A stretch of 64,000 nucleotides of DNA from contig NZ_MKZO01000032.1 in assembly GCF_001941965.1 (NCBI RefSeq), positions 1-64,000 on the forward strand, given 5' to 3'. Source of the DNA: Pseudomonas putida. Lineage in GTDB: Bacteria; Pseudomonadota; Gammaproteobacteria; Pseudomonadales; Pseudomonadaceae. Each line of letters opens with the position of its first letter. The stretch's first letter is position 1. Positions 53,707 through 63,236 of this stretch are shown piece after piece. Position numbers and translations under genes: made by a program. The notes under the pieces are model-generated. The model searched no databases, was not told the DNA's origin, and was given only the letters and a program-made list of their open reading frames with translations.

Positions 53707-54214
53707 GGACAGGTTCTCCGGACTTTTTGCTCTTGAACATATCCAGCGCCAGCATCACCGCACCAACGGTAATGGCGCTGTCGGCCAGGTTGAAGGCCGG
53801 GAAGTACCAGCGGTTCTGCCAGTGCACGAGGATGAAGTCGATCACATGGCCGAGGGCGACCCGGTCGTACAGGTTGCCCAGGGCACCACCGAGGACCAGG
53901 GACAGGGCGATCGCCAGCCAGGTTTCGTCACGCCCCAGGCGCTTGAGCCAGACTACCAGCACCGCGCTGACCACCACGGCGATCAGGGCGAACAGCCAGC
54001 GCTGCCAGCCGGAGCTGTCGGCCAGGAAGCTGAACGCCGCGCCGGTGTTGTAGGCCAGGGTCCAGCTGAAGTAGTCGGGAATGACTACGATCTGCTGGTA
54101 CATGCTCAGCGAGTTTTCGAAATGGAACTTGCTGGCCTGGTCGAGGACCAGGACCAGCACGCTCAGCCAGAGCCAGGCGAGGCGGCCGAACCGCCCCGCA
54201 GACGCATTAGGCAT
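53699..54214 (-). CDS. lspA: lipoprotein signal peptidase
   Basis: 171 aa with four TM helices. The catalytic Asp residues are in GALGNLYDRVALGHVIDF and FNLADSAITVGA; NTGAAFSFL is the other family block. It cuts the signal peptide of prolipoproteins such as BamD and PstS. The start at 54214 overlaps ileS by eight bases. Confidence 0.96.
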   Translation of the reverse strand: MPNASAGRFGRLAWLWLSVLVLVLDQASKFHFENSLSMYQQIVVIPDYFSWTLAYNTGAAFSFLADSSGWQRWLFALIAVVVSAVLVVWLKRLGRDETWLAIALSLVLGGALGNLYDRVALGHVIDFILVHWQNRWYFPAFNLADSAITVGAVMLALDMFKSKKSGEPVHE

Positions 54215-57038
54215 AGTGGCGCACCTCGCCGTTGCCGCTGATGTTGTCAACGCAACGACCGCAGATTTCCGGGTGCTCCGGGTTGACCCCGACATCCGGA
54301 CGGAAGTGCCAGCAACGACCGCACTTCACGTAGCCGGACTTGACCACCTTCAACTTGAGGCCGGCGACTTCGGTAACCACCGCATCGGCAGGCGCTTCGA
54401 CGAACGGCGCGACGCTGGCAGCGGAGGTGATCAGGACGAAGCGCAGCTCGTTGCCCAGCTTGGTCAGGTCGTTGCCCAGCGCCTCGTCGGCGAACAGGGT
54501 CACTTCGGCCTGCAGGTTGCCACCGATGGCCTTGGCCGCACGCTGGTTTTCCAGTTCCTTGTTGACCGCGGTCTTCACCGCCATCACGCGATCCCAGTAG
54601 GCGCGATCCAGCTCGGTGCCTTCCGGCAGCTCGGTCAGGCCCTGGTACCAGGTGTTGAGCATCACCGATTCGTTGCGCTCGCCCGGCAGGTACTGCCACA
54701 GCTCGTCCGCGGTGAACGACAGGATCGGCGCGATCCAGCGCACCAGCGCTTCGGCGATGTGGTACAGCGCGGTCTGGCAGGAGCGACGGGCGACGCTGTT
54801 GGCGCCGGTGGTGTACTGGCGGTCCTTGATGATGTCGAGGTAGAAGCCACCCAGCTCCTGCACGCAGAAGTTGTGGATCTTCGAGTAGACGTTCCAGAAG
54901 CGGTATTCGCCGTAGTGCTCTTCCAGCTCGCGCTGCAGCAGCAGGGTACGGTCGACGGCCCAGCGGTCCAGGGCCAGCATGTCTTCGGCCGGCAGCAGGT
55001 CGCGGGCCGGATCGAAGCCGGACAGGTTGGAAAGCAGGAAGCGCGCGGTGTTGCGAATGCGGCGATAGGCATCGGCGCTGCGCTGGAGGATCTGGTCGGA
55101 AACGGCCATCTCGCCCGAGTAGTCGGTGGCGGAAACCCACAGGCGCATGATGTCGGCACCCAGGGTGTCGTTGACCTTCTGCGGCTCGATAGTGTTGCCC
55201 AGCGACTTGGACATCTTGCGGCCGTTTTCGTCGACGGTGAAGCCGTGGGTCAGCAGCTCGCGATACGGCGCGTGGTTGTCGATGGCGCAACCGGTCAGCA
55301 GCGACGAGTGGAACCAGCCGCGGTGCTGGTCGGAACCTTCCAGGTACAGGTCGGCGCGCGGGCCGGTCTCGTGGCCGATGTTGTGCGAGCCACGCAGCAC
55401 GTGCCAGTGGGTGGTGCCGGAGTCGAACCAGACGTCGAGGGTGTCGGCGATCTTGTCGTACTGGCCGGCTTCGTCACCGAGCAGTTCGGCGGCGTCCATC
55501 TTGAACCAGGCTTCGATGCCTTCCTGTTCGACACGCTTGGCCACTTCTTCCATCAGCTCGACGGTGCGCGGGTGCAGCTCGCCGGTCTGCTTGTGCAGGA
55601 AGAACGGGATCGGTACGCCCCAGTTGCGCTGGCGCGAGATGCACCAGTCGGGACGGTTGGCGATCATCGAGTGCAGGCGCGCCTGGCCCCAGGCCGGGAC
55701 GAACTTGGTGTCCTCGATGGCTTTCAGGGCGCGTTCACGCAGGGTGTCGCCGTTGTTCGGTTGCTTGTCCATGCCGACGAACCACTGCGCGGTGGCGCGG
55801 TAGATCAGCGGGGTCTTGTGGCGCCAGCAGTGCATGTAGCTGTGGCTGATGGTCTCGGTGAACATCAGCGCGCCGACTTCGGCCAGCTTCTCGACGATGT
55901 GCGGGTTGGCTTTCCAGATGAACTGGCCGCCGAAGAACTCCAGGGAGTCGACATAGACACCGTTGCTCTGCACCGGGGTCAGGATGTCGTCGTTGACCAT
56001 GCCGTAGCGCTTGCAGGTGACGAAGTCGTCCTCGCCGTAAGCCGGGGCCGAGTGAACCACGCCGGTACCGGCGCCCAGCTCGACGTACTCGGCCAGGTAG
56101 ATGGGCGACAGGCGGTCGTACAGCGGGTGACGGAAGTTGATCAGCTCCAGGGCCGAACCCGGCGCGGTGGCAATCACCGAGCCTTCCAGGGAGAAGCGCT
56201 TGAGGCACGACTCGACCAGCTCTTCGGCGAGGATCAGCAGCTTGTCGCCGACGTCGACCAGGGCGTAGGTGAACTCCGGGTGGATGTTCAGCGCCTGGTT
56301 GGCCGGGATGGTCCACGGGGTGGTGGTCCAGATCACGATGGAGGCGGGCTTGGCCAGACTGGCCAGGCCGAAGGCGGCGGCCAGCTTGTCTTCATCCACG
56401 GCCTTGAAGGCGACGTCGATGGTCTGGGATTTCTTGTCGGCGTACTCGACTTCCGCTTCGGCCAGGGCCGAACCGCAATCGAAGCACCAGTTGACCGGTT
56501 TCAGGCCCTTGAATACGAAGCCGTGCTTGACCATTTCGGCCAGGGCACGGATTTCACCCGCCTCGTTGGCGAAGTCCATGGTCTTGTACGGGTTGTCCCA
56601 GTCACCCAGCACGCCCAGGCGGATGAACTCGGCCTTCTGGCCTTCGATCTGCTCGGCGGCGTAGGCACGGCACAGTTCGCGGGTCTTGTCCGCGGTCAGG
56701 TTCTTGCCGTGGGTGACCTCGACCTTGTGCTCGATCGGCAGCCCGTGGCAGTCCCAGCCCGGAACATAAGGCGCGTCGAAGCCCGACAGGGTCTTCGAGC
56801 GGATGATCATGTCCTTGAGGATCTTGTTGAGCGCGTGACCGATGTGAATCTTGCCGTTGGCATAGGGAGGACCGTCGTGCAGGACGAACTTCGGACGATC
56901 CTTGCCAATCTCACGCAGTTTCCGGTACAGGCCAATACTGTCCCAGCGCTGCAGGATCTGCGGTTCGCGCTGTGGCAGGCCGGCCTTCATCGGGAAGGCG
57001 GTGTCCGGAAGGTTTAGCGTGGCTTTATAGTCGGTCAT
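54207..57038 (-). CDS. ileS: isoleucyl-tRNA synthetase
   Basis: 943-aa class I synthetase. It has the HIGH motif in GKIHIGHALNKIL, the editing CP1 domain, KMSKSLGNT, and a C-terminal zinc ribbon (KCGRCWHFRPDVG ... CGRCVDNI). It is the eubacterial type sensitive to mupirocin. The start at 57038 (MTDYKATLNLP) overlaps ribF by four bases. Confidence 0.98.
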   Translation of the reverse strand: MTDYKATLNLPDTAFPMKAGLPQREPQILQRWDSIGLYRKLREIGKDRPKFVLHDGPPYANGKIHIGHALNKILKDMIIRSKTLSGFDAPYVPGWDCHGLPIEHKVEVTHGKNLTADKTRELCRAYAAEQIEGQKAEFIRLGVLGDWDNPYKTMDFANEAGEIRALAEMVKHGFVFKGLKPVNWCFDCGSALAEAEVEYADKKSQTIDVAFKAVDEDKLAAAFGLASLAKPASIVIWTTTPWTIPANQALNIHPEFTYALVDVGDKLLILAEELVESCLKRFSLEGSVIATAPGSALELINFRHPLYDRLSPIYLAEYVELGAGTGVVHSAPAYGEDDFVTCKRYGMVNDDILTPVQSNGVYVDSLEFFGGQFIWKANPHIVEKLAEVGALMFTETISHSYMHCWRHKTPLIYRATAQWFVGMDKQPNNGDTLRERALKAIEDTKFVPAWGQARLHSMIANRPDWCISRQRNWGVPIPFFLHKQTGELHPRTVELMEEVAKRVEQEGIEAWFKMDAAELLGDEAGQYDKIADTLDVWFDSGTTHWHVLRGSHNIGHETGPRADLYLEGSDQHRGWFHSSLLTGCAIDNHAPYRELLTHGFTVDENGRKMSKSLGNTIEPQKVNDTLGADIMRLWVSATDYSGEMAVSDQILQRSADAYRRIRNTARFLLSNLSGFDPARDLLPAEDMLALDRWAVDRTLLLQRELEEHYGEYRFWNVYSKIHNFCVQELGGFYLDIIKDRQYTTGANSVARRSCQTALYHIAEALVRWIAPILSFTADELWQYLPGERNESVMLNTWYQGLTELPEGTELDRAYWDRVMAVKTAVNKELENQRAAKAIGGNLQAEVTLFADEALGNDLTKLGNELRFVLITSAASVAPFVEAPADAVVTEVAGLKLKVVKSGYVKCGRCWHFRPDVGVNPEHPEICGRCVDNISGNGEVRHYA

Positions 57039-57985
57039 TTCAGGCTCTTGGTTAGCGGTTGAGCGTGCCAATGGGCACGTGCGGCGGCGATATCCGCGTC
57101 GATCGCCGACTTGAGCGCCTCCAGGGAGGCGAAGCGCTGCTCTTCGCGCAGCTTGTGGTGGAATTCCACCGTCAGGCGCCGGCCATACAGATCACCGGCG
57201 AAATCCAGCAAATGCACTTCCAGGTGGGCGCTGCCGTCGCCGGCAACGGTCGGGCGCACGCCGATATTGGCGACCCCGGGCCACACCTTGCCGTCTATTT
57301 CAGCGCTGACCAGGTAGACCCCGGTCAGCGGCACGCGACGGCGCTTGAGTTGTACGTTGGCGGTGGGCGTACCCAACTGCCGTGCGAGCTTCTGGCCATG
57401 CAGGACCCGCCCGCGAATACGGAACGGCCGGCCCAGCAGGCGCTCGGCCAGGGCGAAGTCCGCCGCGGCCAGGGCATCGCGGACCTGGGTGCTGCTGACC
57501 CGCAGGCCATCCAGCTCCACCGTCTGCGCCGCTTCGACGCTGAAGCCGTGGCGCTGGCCGGCGTCCTGCAGGAAGGCGAAGTCGCCCAGGCGGTCGCAGC
57601 CGAAGCGGAAGTCGTCACCGACCTCGAGGTGCTTCACGCCGAGGCCGTCGACCAGGATGGTCTCGACGAACGCGTCGGCACTGAGCTTGCTCAGGCGCTG
57701 GTTGAAGGCCAGGCACAGGACCCGGTCGACACCTTCCGCCGCCAGCAGGGCGACCTTGTCGCGCAGGCGGGCCAGGCGGGCCGGGGCGGTGTCCGGGGCG
57801 AAGTATTCGCGCGGTTGTGGCTCGAAAATCACCACGCAGCTGGGTACGCCCAGCTCCACCGCGCGCTCACGCAAACGGGCCAGGATAGCCTGGTGACCGC
57901 GGTGAACACCGTCGAAGTTGCCGATAGTAGCAACGCAGCCCCGATGCCGGGGGCGAAGGTTTTGAAGGCCTCGAACCAGCTGCAT
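57035..57985 (-). CDS. ribF: bifunctional riboflavin kinase/FAD synthetase
   Basis: 316 aa. The N-terminal nucleotidyltransferase domain has GNFDGVHRGHQ and the C-terminal flavokinase domain GTPTANVQL and GVANIGVRPTV. It makes FMN and FAD. The start at 57985 (MQLVRGLQNLRPRHRGC) is the conserved one; longer starts at 58003 and 58024 are less likely. Confidence 0.96.
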   Translation of the reverse strand: MQLVRGLQNLRPRHRGCVATIGNFDGVHRGHQAILARLRERAVELGVPSCVVIFEPQPREYFAPDTAPARLARLRDKVALLAAEGVDRVLCLAFNQRLSKLSADAFVETILVDGLGVKHLEVGDDFRFGCDRLGDFAFLQDAGQRHGFSVEAAQTVELDGLRVSSTQVRDALAAADFALAERLLGRPFRIRGRVLHGQKLARQLGTPTANVQLKRRRVPLTGVYLVSAEIDGKVWPGVANIGVRPTVAGDGSAHLEVHLLDFAGDLYGRRLTVEFHHKLREEQRFASLEALKSAIDADIAAARAHWHAQPLTKSLK

Positions 57986-58103
57986 AACGCGCTTCTTGCT
58001 CATAAAGTGGTCGATTATAACCATACCCGGGCGCTGACGACAGGCAGCAGCGCGTTGCCAGGACGCCGATTTCGCGAAACCGACGCCTGACCCGCGCCGC
58101 CCG

Positions 58104-59642
58104 TCAGTGCAGCGCCTTGCGGGCGAAGTCCCGGGGGCGGAAGCCGAACAGGAACAGGCTGCCGAAATAGGTCACCACGCCCGCAGCGATCAGGGCGCCA
58201 AGGCGCAGGAAGCGCATCAGCATCTCCCCTTCTGCCCAGGGCGGCATGAAATGCATGCCGACCAGCAGTACGGCGGACATCAGCAACACCGCGATCACCA
58301 GCTTGACCAGGAAACCGGTCCAGCCCGGCTGCGGCTCGAACAGGCGCTGCTGGCGCAGTTTCCAGTACAGCAGGCCCGCGTTGAGGCACGCACCGACGCT
58401 GATCGCCAGGGCCAGCCCGGCGTGCTGCAACGGGCCGATGAACACCAGGTTGAGCAGTTGCGTGGAGACTAGGGTAAAGAGCGCGATCTTCACGGGAGTA
58501 CGGATGTTCTGCTGGGCATAGAAGCCGGGCGCCAGGACCTTGATCATGATGATGCCGAGCAGCCCGACCGAATAGGCGATCAGCGCGCGCTGGGTCATCT
58601 GTGCATCGAAGGCGCTGAACTTGCCGTACTGGAACAGGGCGACGGTCAGCGGCTCAGCGAGGATCGCCAGGGCCAGGGAGCATGGCAGCACCAGCAGGAA
58701 GCACAGGCGCAGGCCCCAGTCGAGGATCTGCGAGTACTGCTGGCGGTCCTTGTTGGCGTAGGTCTTGGCCAGGGTCGGCAGGAGGATCGTGCCCAGGGCC
58801 ACGCCAAGGACGCCGGACGGCAGCTCCATCAGGCGGTCGGCGTAGTACATCCAGGAGACCGAGCCGGCCACCAGGAACGAGGCGAAGATGGTGTTGATGA
58901 TCAGCGAGATCTGGCTGACCGAGACCCCGAGGATCGCCGGAAGCATCTGTTTCATCACGCGCCAGACACCGGTGTCGCGCAGGTTCAGGCGCGGCAGCAC
59001 GAGCATGCCGATCCTTTTCAGGTGCGGCAGTTGATAGACCAGTTGCAGCACCCCGCCCGCCAGCACCGCCCAGCCCAGCGCCATGACCGGTGGATCGAAG
59101 TACGGCGTGAGGAACAGCGCGAAGAAGATCATCGCGACGTTGAGCAGGGTCGGCACGAAGGCCGGGACCGAGAAGCGGTTCCAGGTATTGAGGATCGCGC
59201 CGGCCAGGGATGACAGCGAGATCAGCAATATATAAGGAAAGGTCACACGCAGCAGGTCGGTGGTCAGCTGGAATTTTTCCGGACTGTCGACGAAGCCCGG
59301 CGCAGTGGCCCAGACGATCCACGGGGCCGCCAGTATGCCGAGCGCAGTCACCACCGCCAGGGCCAGGGTCAGCAGGCCGGATACGTAGGCGATGAAGGTG
59401 CGGGTCGCTTCCTCGCCTTGCTGGGTCTTGTACTCGGCCAGGATCGGCACGAAAGCCTGGGAGAAGGCGCCCTCGGCGAAGATCCGGCGCAGCAGGTTGG
59501 GCAGCTTGAAGGCGATGAAGAAGGCGTCGGTGGCCACGCCGGCGCCGAAGATACGGGCCAGGATGGTGTCACGGACGAAGCCCAGCACCCGCGAGACCAT
59601 GGTGATCGAGCTGACCGCAGCCAGGGATTTGAGGAGATTCAT
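58104..59642 (-). CDS. murJ: lipid II flippase MurJ
   Basis: 512-aa MOP-superfamily transporter with 14 TM helices. MNLLKSLAAVSSITMVSRVLGFVRD, FKLPNLLRRIFAEGAFSQAFVPIL and the charged cavity residues are typical. It flips lipid II across the inner membrane. The start at 59642 is the family start; the longer frame reads unrelated sequence. Confidence 0.97.
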   Translation of the reverse strand: MNLLKSLAAVSSITMVSRVLGFVRDTILARIFGAGVATDAFFIAFKLPNLLRRIFAEGAFSQAFVPILAEYKTQQGEEATRTFIAYVSGLLTLALAVVTALGILAAPWIVWATAPGFVDSPEKFQLTTDLLRVTFPYILLISLSSLAGAILNTWNRFSVPAFVPTLLNVAMIFFALFLTPYFDPPVMALGWAVLAGGVLQLVYQLPHLKRIGMLVLPRLNLRDTGVWRVMKQMLPAILGVSVSQISLIINTIFASFLVAGSVSWMYYADRLMELPSGVLGVALGTILLPTLAKTYANKDRQQYSQILDWGLRLCFLLVLPCSLALAILAEPLTVALFQYGKFSAFDAQMTQRALIAYSVGLLGIIMIKVLAPGFYAQQNIRTPVKIALFTLVSTQLLNLVFIGPLQHAGLALAISVGACLNAGLLYWKLRQQRLFEPQPGWTGFLVKLVIAVLLMSAVLLVGMHFMPPWAEGEMLMRFLRLGALIAAGVVTYFGSLFLFGFRPRDFARKALH

Positions 59643-59892
59643 CGAAAGTTTTTCACGCCGTTGGATGAAGTGCAGGCCGAACGTCATTCGGATGTGCAAT
59701 AATGCGCGCCGCGCAAAACAGGCAGCGCAAAAGCTCCCGAGTTTACAGGTCGTGCACCAGAAGGGAATCATCCCGATGGAGAATGACCACCGAGCGGTTA
59801 CCCGTTCGTGGCCTTGACAAGCAGTCAACTCATCGGCATGATTCGCGGCCTATTTTGTTTGCTATTTACCAAGTCTTTCGAGGAGCTCGACG

Positions 59893-60165
59893 GTGGCCAA
59901 CTCACCTTCCGCCAAAAAACGTGCAAAACAGGCTGAGAAGCGTCGCAGCCACAACGCCAGCCTGCGTTCCATGGTTCGTACCTACATCAAGAATGTAGTT
60001 AAAGCCATCGACGCAAAAGACGCCGAAAAAGCGCAAGCTGCTTACATCCTGGCTGTACCTGTAATCGACCGTATGGCCGACAAGGGTATCATCCACAAGA
60101 ACAAGGCTGCTCGCCATAAAGGCCGTCTGAATGGCCACATCAAGGCGCTGAAAGCTGCTGCCTAA
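59893..60165 (+). CDS. rpsT: 30S ribosomal protein S20
   Basis: 90 aa, MANSPSAKKRAKQAEKRRSHNASLRSMVRTYIKNVVKAI, Lys/Arg-rich helices as in all S20. The start codon is GTG, with GAGGAGC upstream; GTG starts are also used for rpsT elsewhere. It is divergent from murJ. Confidence 0.97.
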   Translation: MANSPSAKKRAKQAEKRRSHNASLRSMVRTYIKNVVKAIDAKDAEKAQAAYILAVPVIDRMADKGIIHKNKAARHKGRLNGHIKALKAAA

Positions 60166-60178
60166 GCGACAAGCTTGT

Positions 60179-60210
60179 TAAAAAACCGACCTCAGGGTCG
60201 GTTTTTTATT
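60179..60210 (+). terminator. terminator of rpsT
   Basis: AAAAAACCGAC-CTCAG-GGTCGGTTTTTT, a strong hairpin with a T run. Confidence 0.92.
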
Positions 60211-60222
60211 GCCTGGGATTTG

Positions 60223-60313
60223 AGCTCCAAGCTTCAAGCCGCAAGTCATAAGTAAAAGCTGGCCAGCACCGCGCCCGCTCCTACTTATGACTTGCAGCTT
60301 AAAGCTTGTAGCT
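60223..60313. repeat. long imperfect inverted repeat
   Basis: Arms of 32 bases (60223-60254 and 60282-60313) pair with four mismatches around a 27-base centre. They share the AAGCTT/GCAAGTCATAAGTA sequence. It lies between convergent rpsT and the MCE gene and probably ends the leftward transcript. It resembles dispersed intergenic repeats of pseudomonads. Confidence 0.8.
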
Positions 60314-62620
60314 TTACTTACCGATCGGAATCTTCGGCGCCCATTGCAGCCAGTCTTCTTCCGCCTTCTCGAACAAGGCGAAGGTCTGCTGCGGCAAGGC
60401 CGGCTTGCCCATCTGATCGCCTTCCGGCGTGGCGAAGGCAATTCCACCCTGGATCATGGTTTCCAGGGACTCGGTGCGGATGGTCGCCCCCTTGATCAAG
60501 CCGAACTCGAAGCCGAAGCCGCTGGTGTTCCAGAAACGGCTGCCGCCACGCACCAGGGGAACGTAACGCGGCTCGATCAGGATATGGATCAGCACGCGGT
60601 CAGCCGTCTGCCCCAGCTCGAAACCTGTCACCTTGCCCACGGGAATCTCCCGATAGGTCACCGGCACACCCGGCTTGATCGACCCGCGCCTTGGCGCACT
60701 CAAGACCAGGGCCAGCCCCTGCGGCGGTCCGATGACCTCCGGCGCCTCGGGCAATGCCGTGAACTCGCGCTGCGGACCCTTGTTCTGTGCTGCCGGCTGG
60801 ACTTCAAGGTACTGTCCAGTGATCAGGGTGCCAAGGTTTTCCGTCTTGACGATCCCCAGCGCCGGCTTGACCACCCAGAACTGCGTGCCCACCCGCGCAA
60901 TACGTTCAGGCACCTCGGTGATCCGCGCCTTGAGCAGCACGGATTGCAGGTCCGCGCTCAGATCGACCGCCTCGACCTTGCCGACATCCAGGCCCTTGAA
61001 GCGAATCGGCGTGCCCACCTTCAGGCCATCGGCGTCCGCCACCTTGATGGTGACTGGAATACCCGCAAGGTTGGCGGCCTCCTGGCTTGCATTCAGGCGG
61101 AAGGTAGGAATCTTCCGTTTAAGCGGTACGTTCGGCTTGGGCGTATCGAAGGAAATACCGCCGGCCATCAGGCTTTGCAGCGACTCGCTCTTGATCTGGA
61201 TACCCGAGAGACCACCGGTCAGGGTGATGCCGCTGGCATTCCAGAAGCGCGTCGAGCCATTGACCAGGTTGGCGTATTCCGGCTCGATATGGACGCCGAT
61301 CAGCAGGCGTTTCTCGTGCTTGCGCGAGAACTGGTAGCTCTGCACGGTACCGACCTTGACCTGGCGGTAGAGGACCGGGCTTCCGACCTCCAGCGAACCC
61401 AGGTTCTCGCTGAACAGCACCAGGTGCAGACCCGGCGCCTTCAGGTCGAGGGGTGGTGCCTTGGCCCGGGCTTCGAACTCGCGCTGCGGCGCGGCGCCCT
61501 TGTCGCCTGGGCGCACGGCAATGTAGTTACCCTTCACCAACGCTTCCAGGCCAGTGATGCCCGCGAGGGAAATCGACGGCTTGACCACCCAGAACTGGGT
61601 GCCCTGCACCAGGTAATCCTCGGCCAGCGGGTCGAGGGTCAGTTCGGCCATTGCGCTATTCAGATCGGATTCGACCTTCAGGGTTTTCAGGGTACCGACC
61701 TGGATGCCCTTGTACATCACCGGGGTACGGCCTTCCTGCAGGCCTTCGAAGTCGCTCAGCTTGACCTTTACCCGGATACCAGCCTGGGCCGCGTCGAAGT
61801 CCTCGTACAGACGGAACGGCAGGCTCGGGTCCGTGGGCGGGCTGTCCTTGCGGTGCTCAGGCGTGGCGAAGGCGATACCGCCGGCGACGATGCTGGCCAG
61901 CGACTCGCTGCGGATCTTCACCCCGGACAGGCTGGCATCGACGCTCACACCACTGGCATTCCAGAAACGCGTGTGCTTGCGCACCAGGGAGGCGTAGGCA
62001 GGCTCGATGAAGACCTTGATCTCCACCGTGCCCTGGTCTTCAGCAAGGCGATAACTCTTCACCCGGCCGACCTGGATCTGCTTGTAGAACACCGGACTGT
62101 CGCGATTGAGCGAACCCAGGCGGTCCGCCTTGAGCGTCAGGTGCAGACCCGGCTCGCTGTCGGACAGCGGCGGCGCCTCCGGCAAGGCGACGAAGTTCTT
62201 GGTCGGCTCGCCATCACCCGGACTGACGGCAATATAGTTGCCGGAGACCAGCGTCTCCAGACCCGTGATACCCGCCAGCGTGACACTGGGCTTGACCAGC
62301 CAGAAGCGCGTATTGGTCCGCAGATGGGGCTCGGCGGCAGCATTCATCTCGATGGTGGCGACCACCCCGGCATCGCTGCCCTTGGCATCCAGTACCAGGC
62401 TTTTGACCTTGCCGACCGGCATGCCCTTGTAGACCACCTCGGTCTTGTTGGCGACGATACCGTCGCCGCTCTTGAAGCGAACCTCGATGTTCACCCCCGA
62501 ATCCCGGTAAGCCTGCCAGCCAAGCCAGCCGCCGATCAGCAGGGCGATCAAAGGCAAAATCCAGATGGCCGACCAGTTCGAGGCTGGCCGGGTTCTAGCC
62601 GTAGGCAAATCGTCACTCAT
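60314..62620 (-). CDS. PqiB/LetB family protein with six MCE domains
   Basis: 768 aa. One N-terminal TM helix (WIWILPLIALLIGGWLGWQAY) is followed by six MCE repeats starting near 45, 160, 285, 395, 520 and 635. Each begins with a GL/GI...L pattern and contains YKGMPVGKVKSL-like cores. E. coli PqiB has three and LetB seven. Stacked hexamers form a tunnel across the periplasm for phospholipids. Co-transcribed with two PqiA/LetA-type genes whose stop overlaps its start by eight bases. Confidence 0.92.
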   Translation of the reverse strand: MSDDLPTARTRPASNWSAIWILPLIALLIGGWLGWQAYRDSGVNIEVRFKSGDGIVANKTEVVYKGMPVGKVKSLVLDAKGSDAGVVATIEMNAAAEPHLRTNTRFWLVKPSVTLAGITGLETLVSGNYIAVSPGDGEPTKNFVALPEAPPLSDSEPGLHLTLKADRLGSLNRDSPVFYKQIQVGRVKSYRLAEDQGTVEIKVFIEPAYASLVRKHTRFWNASGVSVDASLSGVKIRSESLASIVAGGIAFATPEHRKDSPPTDPSLPFRLYEDFDAAQAGIRVKVKLSDFEGLQEGRTPVMYKGIQVGTLKTLKVESDLNSAMAELTLDPLAEDYLVQGTQFWVVKPSISLAGITGLEALVKGNYIAVRPGDKGAAPQREFEARAKAPPLDLKAPGLHLVLFSENLGSLEVGSPVLYRQVKVGTVQSYQFSRKHEKRLLIGVHIEPEYANLVNGSTRFWNASGITLTGGLSGIQIKSESLQSLMAGGISFDTPKPNVPLKRKIPTFRLNASQEAANLAGIPVTIKVADADGLKVGTPIRFKGLDVGKVEAVDLSADLQSVLLKARITEVPERIARVGTQFWVVKPALGIVKTENLGTLITGQYLEVQPAAQNKGPQREFTALPEAPEVIGPPQGLALVLSAPRRGSIKPGVPVTYREIPVGKVTGFELGQTADRVLIHILIEPRYVPLVRGGSRFWNTSGFGFEFGLIKGATIRTESLETMIQGGIAFATPEGDQMGKPALPQQTFALFEKAEEDWLQWAPKIPIGK

Positions 62621-63236
62621 GGTCGTCGTCCGACTCCGTGTTATCCCAGATCAGTCGGGGATCGAAAGTTACTGCTGCAAACATCGTCAGTATCACCACA
62701 CTGGCAAAGGCAACGGCCCCCAGGTTGGCTTCGACGCTGGCGATGCGCCCGAAATTCACTACTGCCACAAGAATGGCGATGACGAAGATATCCAGCATCG
62801 ACCAACGCCCGATGAACTCGATGAAACGGTACATCAGGATGCGCTGGCGAGCGGACAAGGGTTGATGGCGCTGTACCGAATAAAGCAGCAGGGCAATACC
62901 GACCAATTTGAAGGTCGGCACCAGGATACTGGCAATGAACACCACCGCGGCGATCGGCAGCATGCCGTGCTTCATCAGGGTGATCACGCCGGACATGATG
63001 GTGTCCGGACTGCCCTGGCCCAAGGTACTGACGGTCATGATCGGCAGGACATTGGCCGGGATATAGAGAATCGCCGCGGTCAGCAGCAACGCCCAGGTAC
63101 GCACCAGGCTGTTGGGGCGCCGCGCATGCACGATCGCGCCGCAGCGTGTGCAGACCTGCGAACGAGCATCCGGCTCCTGATGATTGAGCTGGTGGCATTC
63201 GCAACAAATAAGGATTCCGGCATCAATCGCCCGCAT
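62613..63236 (-). CDS. PqiA/LetA family protein, second copy
   Basis: 207 aa with one zinc ribbon (CCECHQL ... CTRCGA) and four TM helices (first WALLLTAAILYIPANVLPIM). The E. coli proteins carry two such units in one chain of about 420 aa; here they are two genes. It feeds lipids to the MCE tunnel. It overlaps the gene before it by 14 bases. Confidence 0.9.
   Translation of the reverse strand: MRAIDAGILICCECHQLNHQEPDARSQVCTRCGAIVHARRPNSLVRTWALLLTAAILYIPANVLPIMTVSTLGQGSPDTIMSGVITLMKHGMLPIAAVVFIASILVPTFKLVGIALLLYSVQRHQPLSARQRILMYRFIEFIGRWSMLDIFVIAILVAVVNFGRIASVEANLGAVAFASVVILTMFAAVTFDPRLIWDNTESDDDHE

Noticed and set aside
54081..57017. 978-codon open frame on the plus strand
   Set aside because: It lies wholly antisense to ileS, whose motifs are complete; high GC makes long shadow frames.
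60287..62782. 831-codon open frame on the plus strand
   Set aside because: Antisense shadow of the MCE gene.
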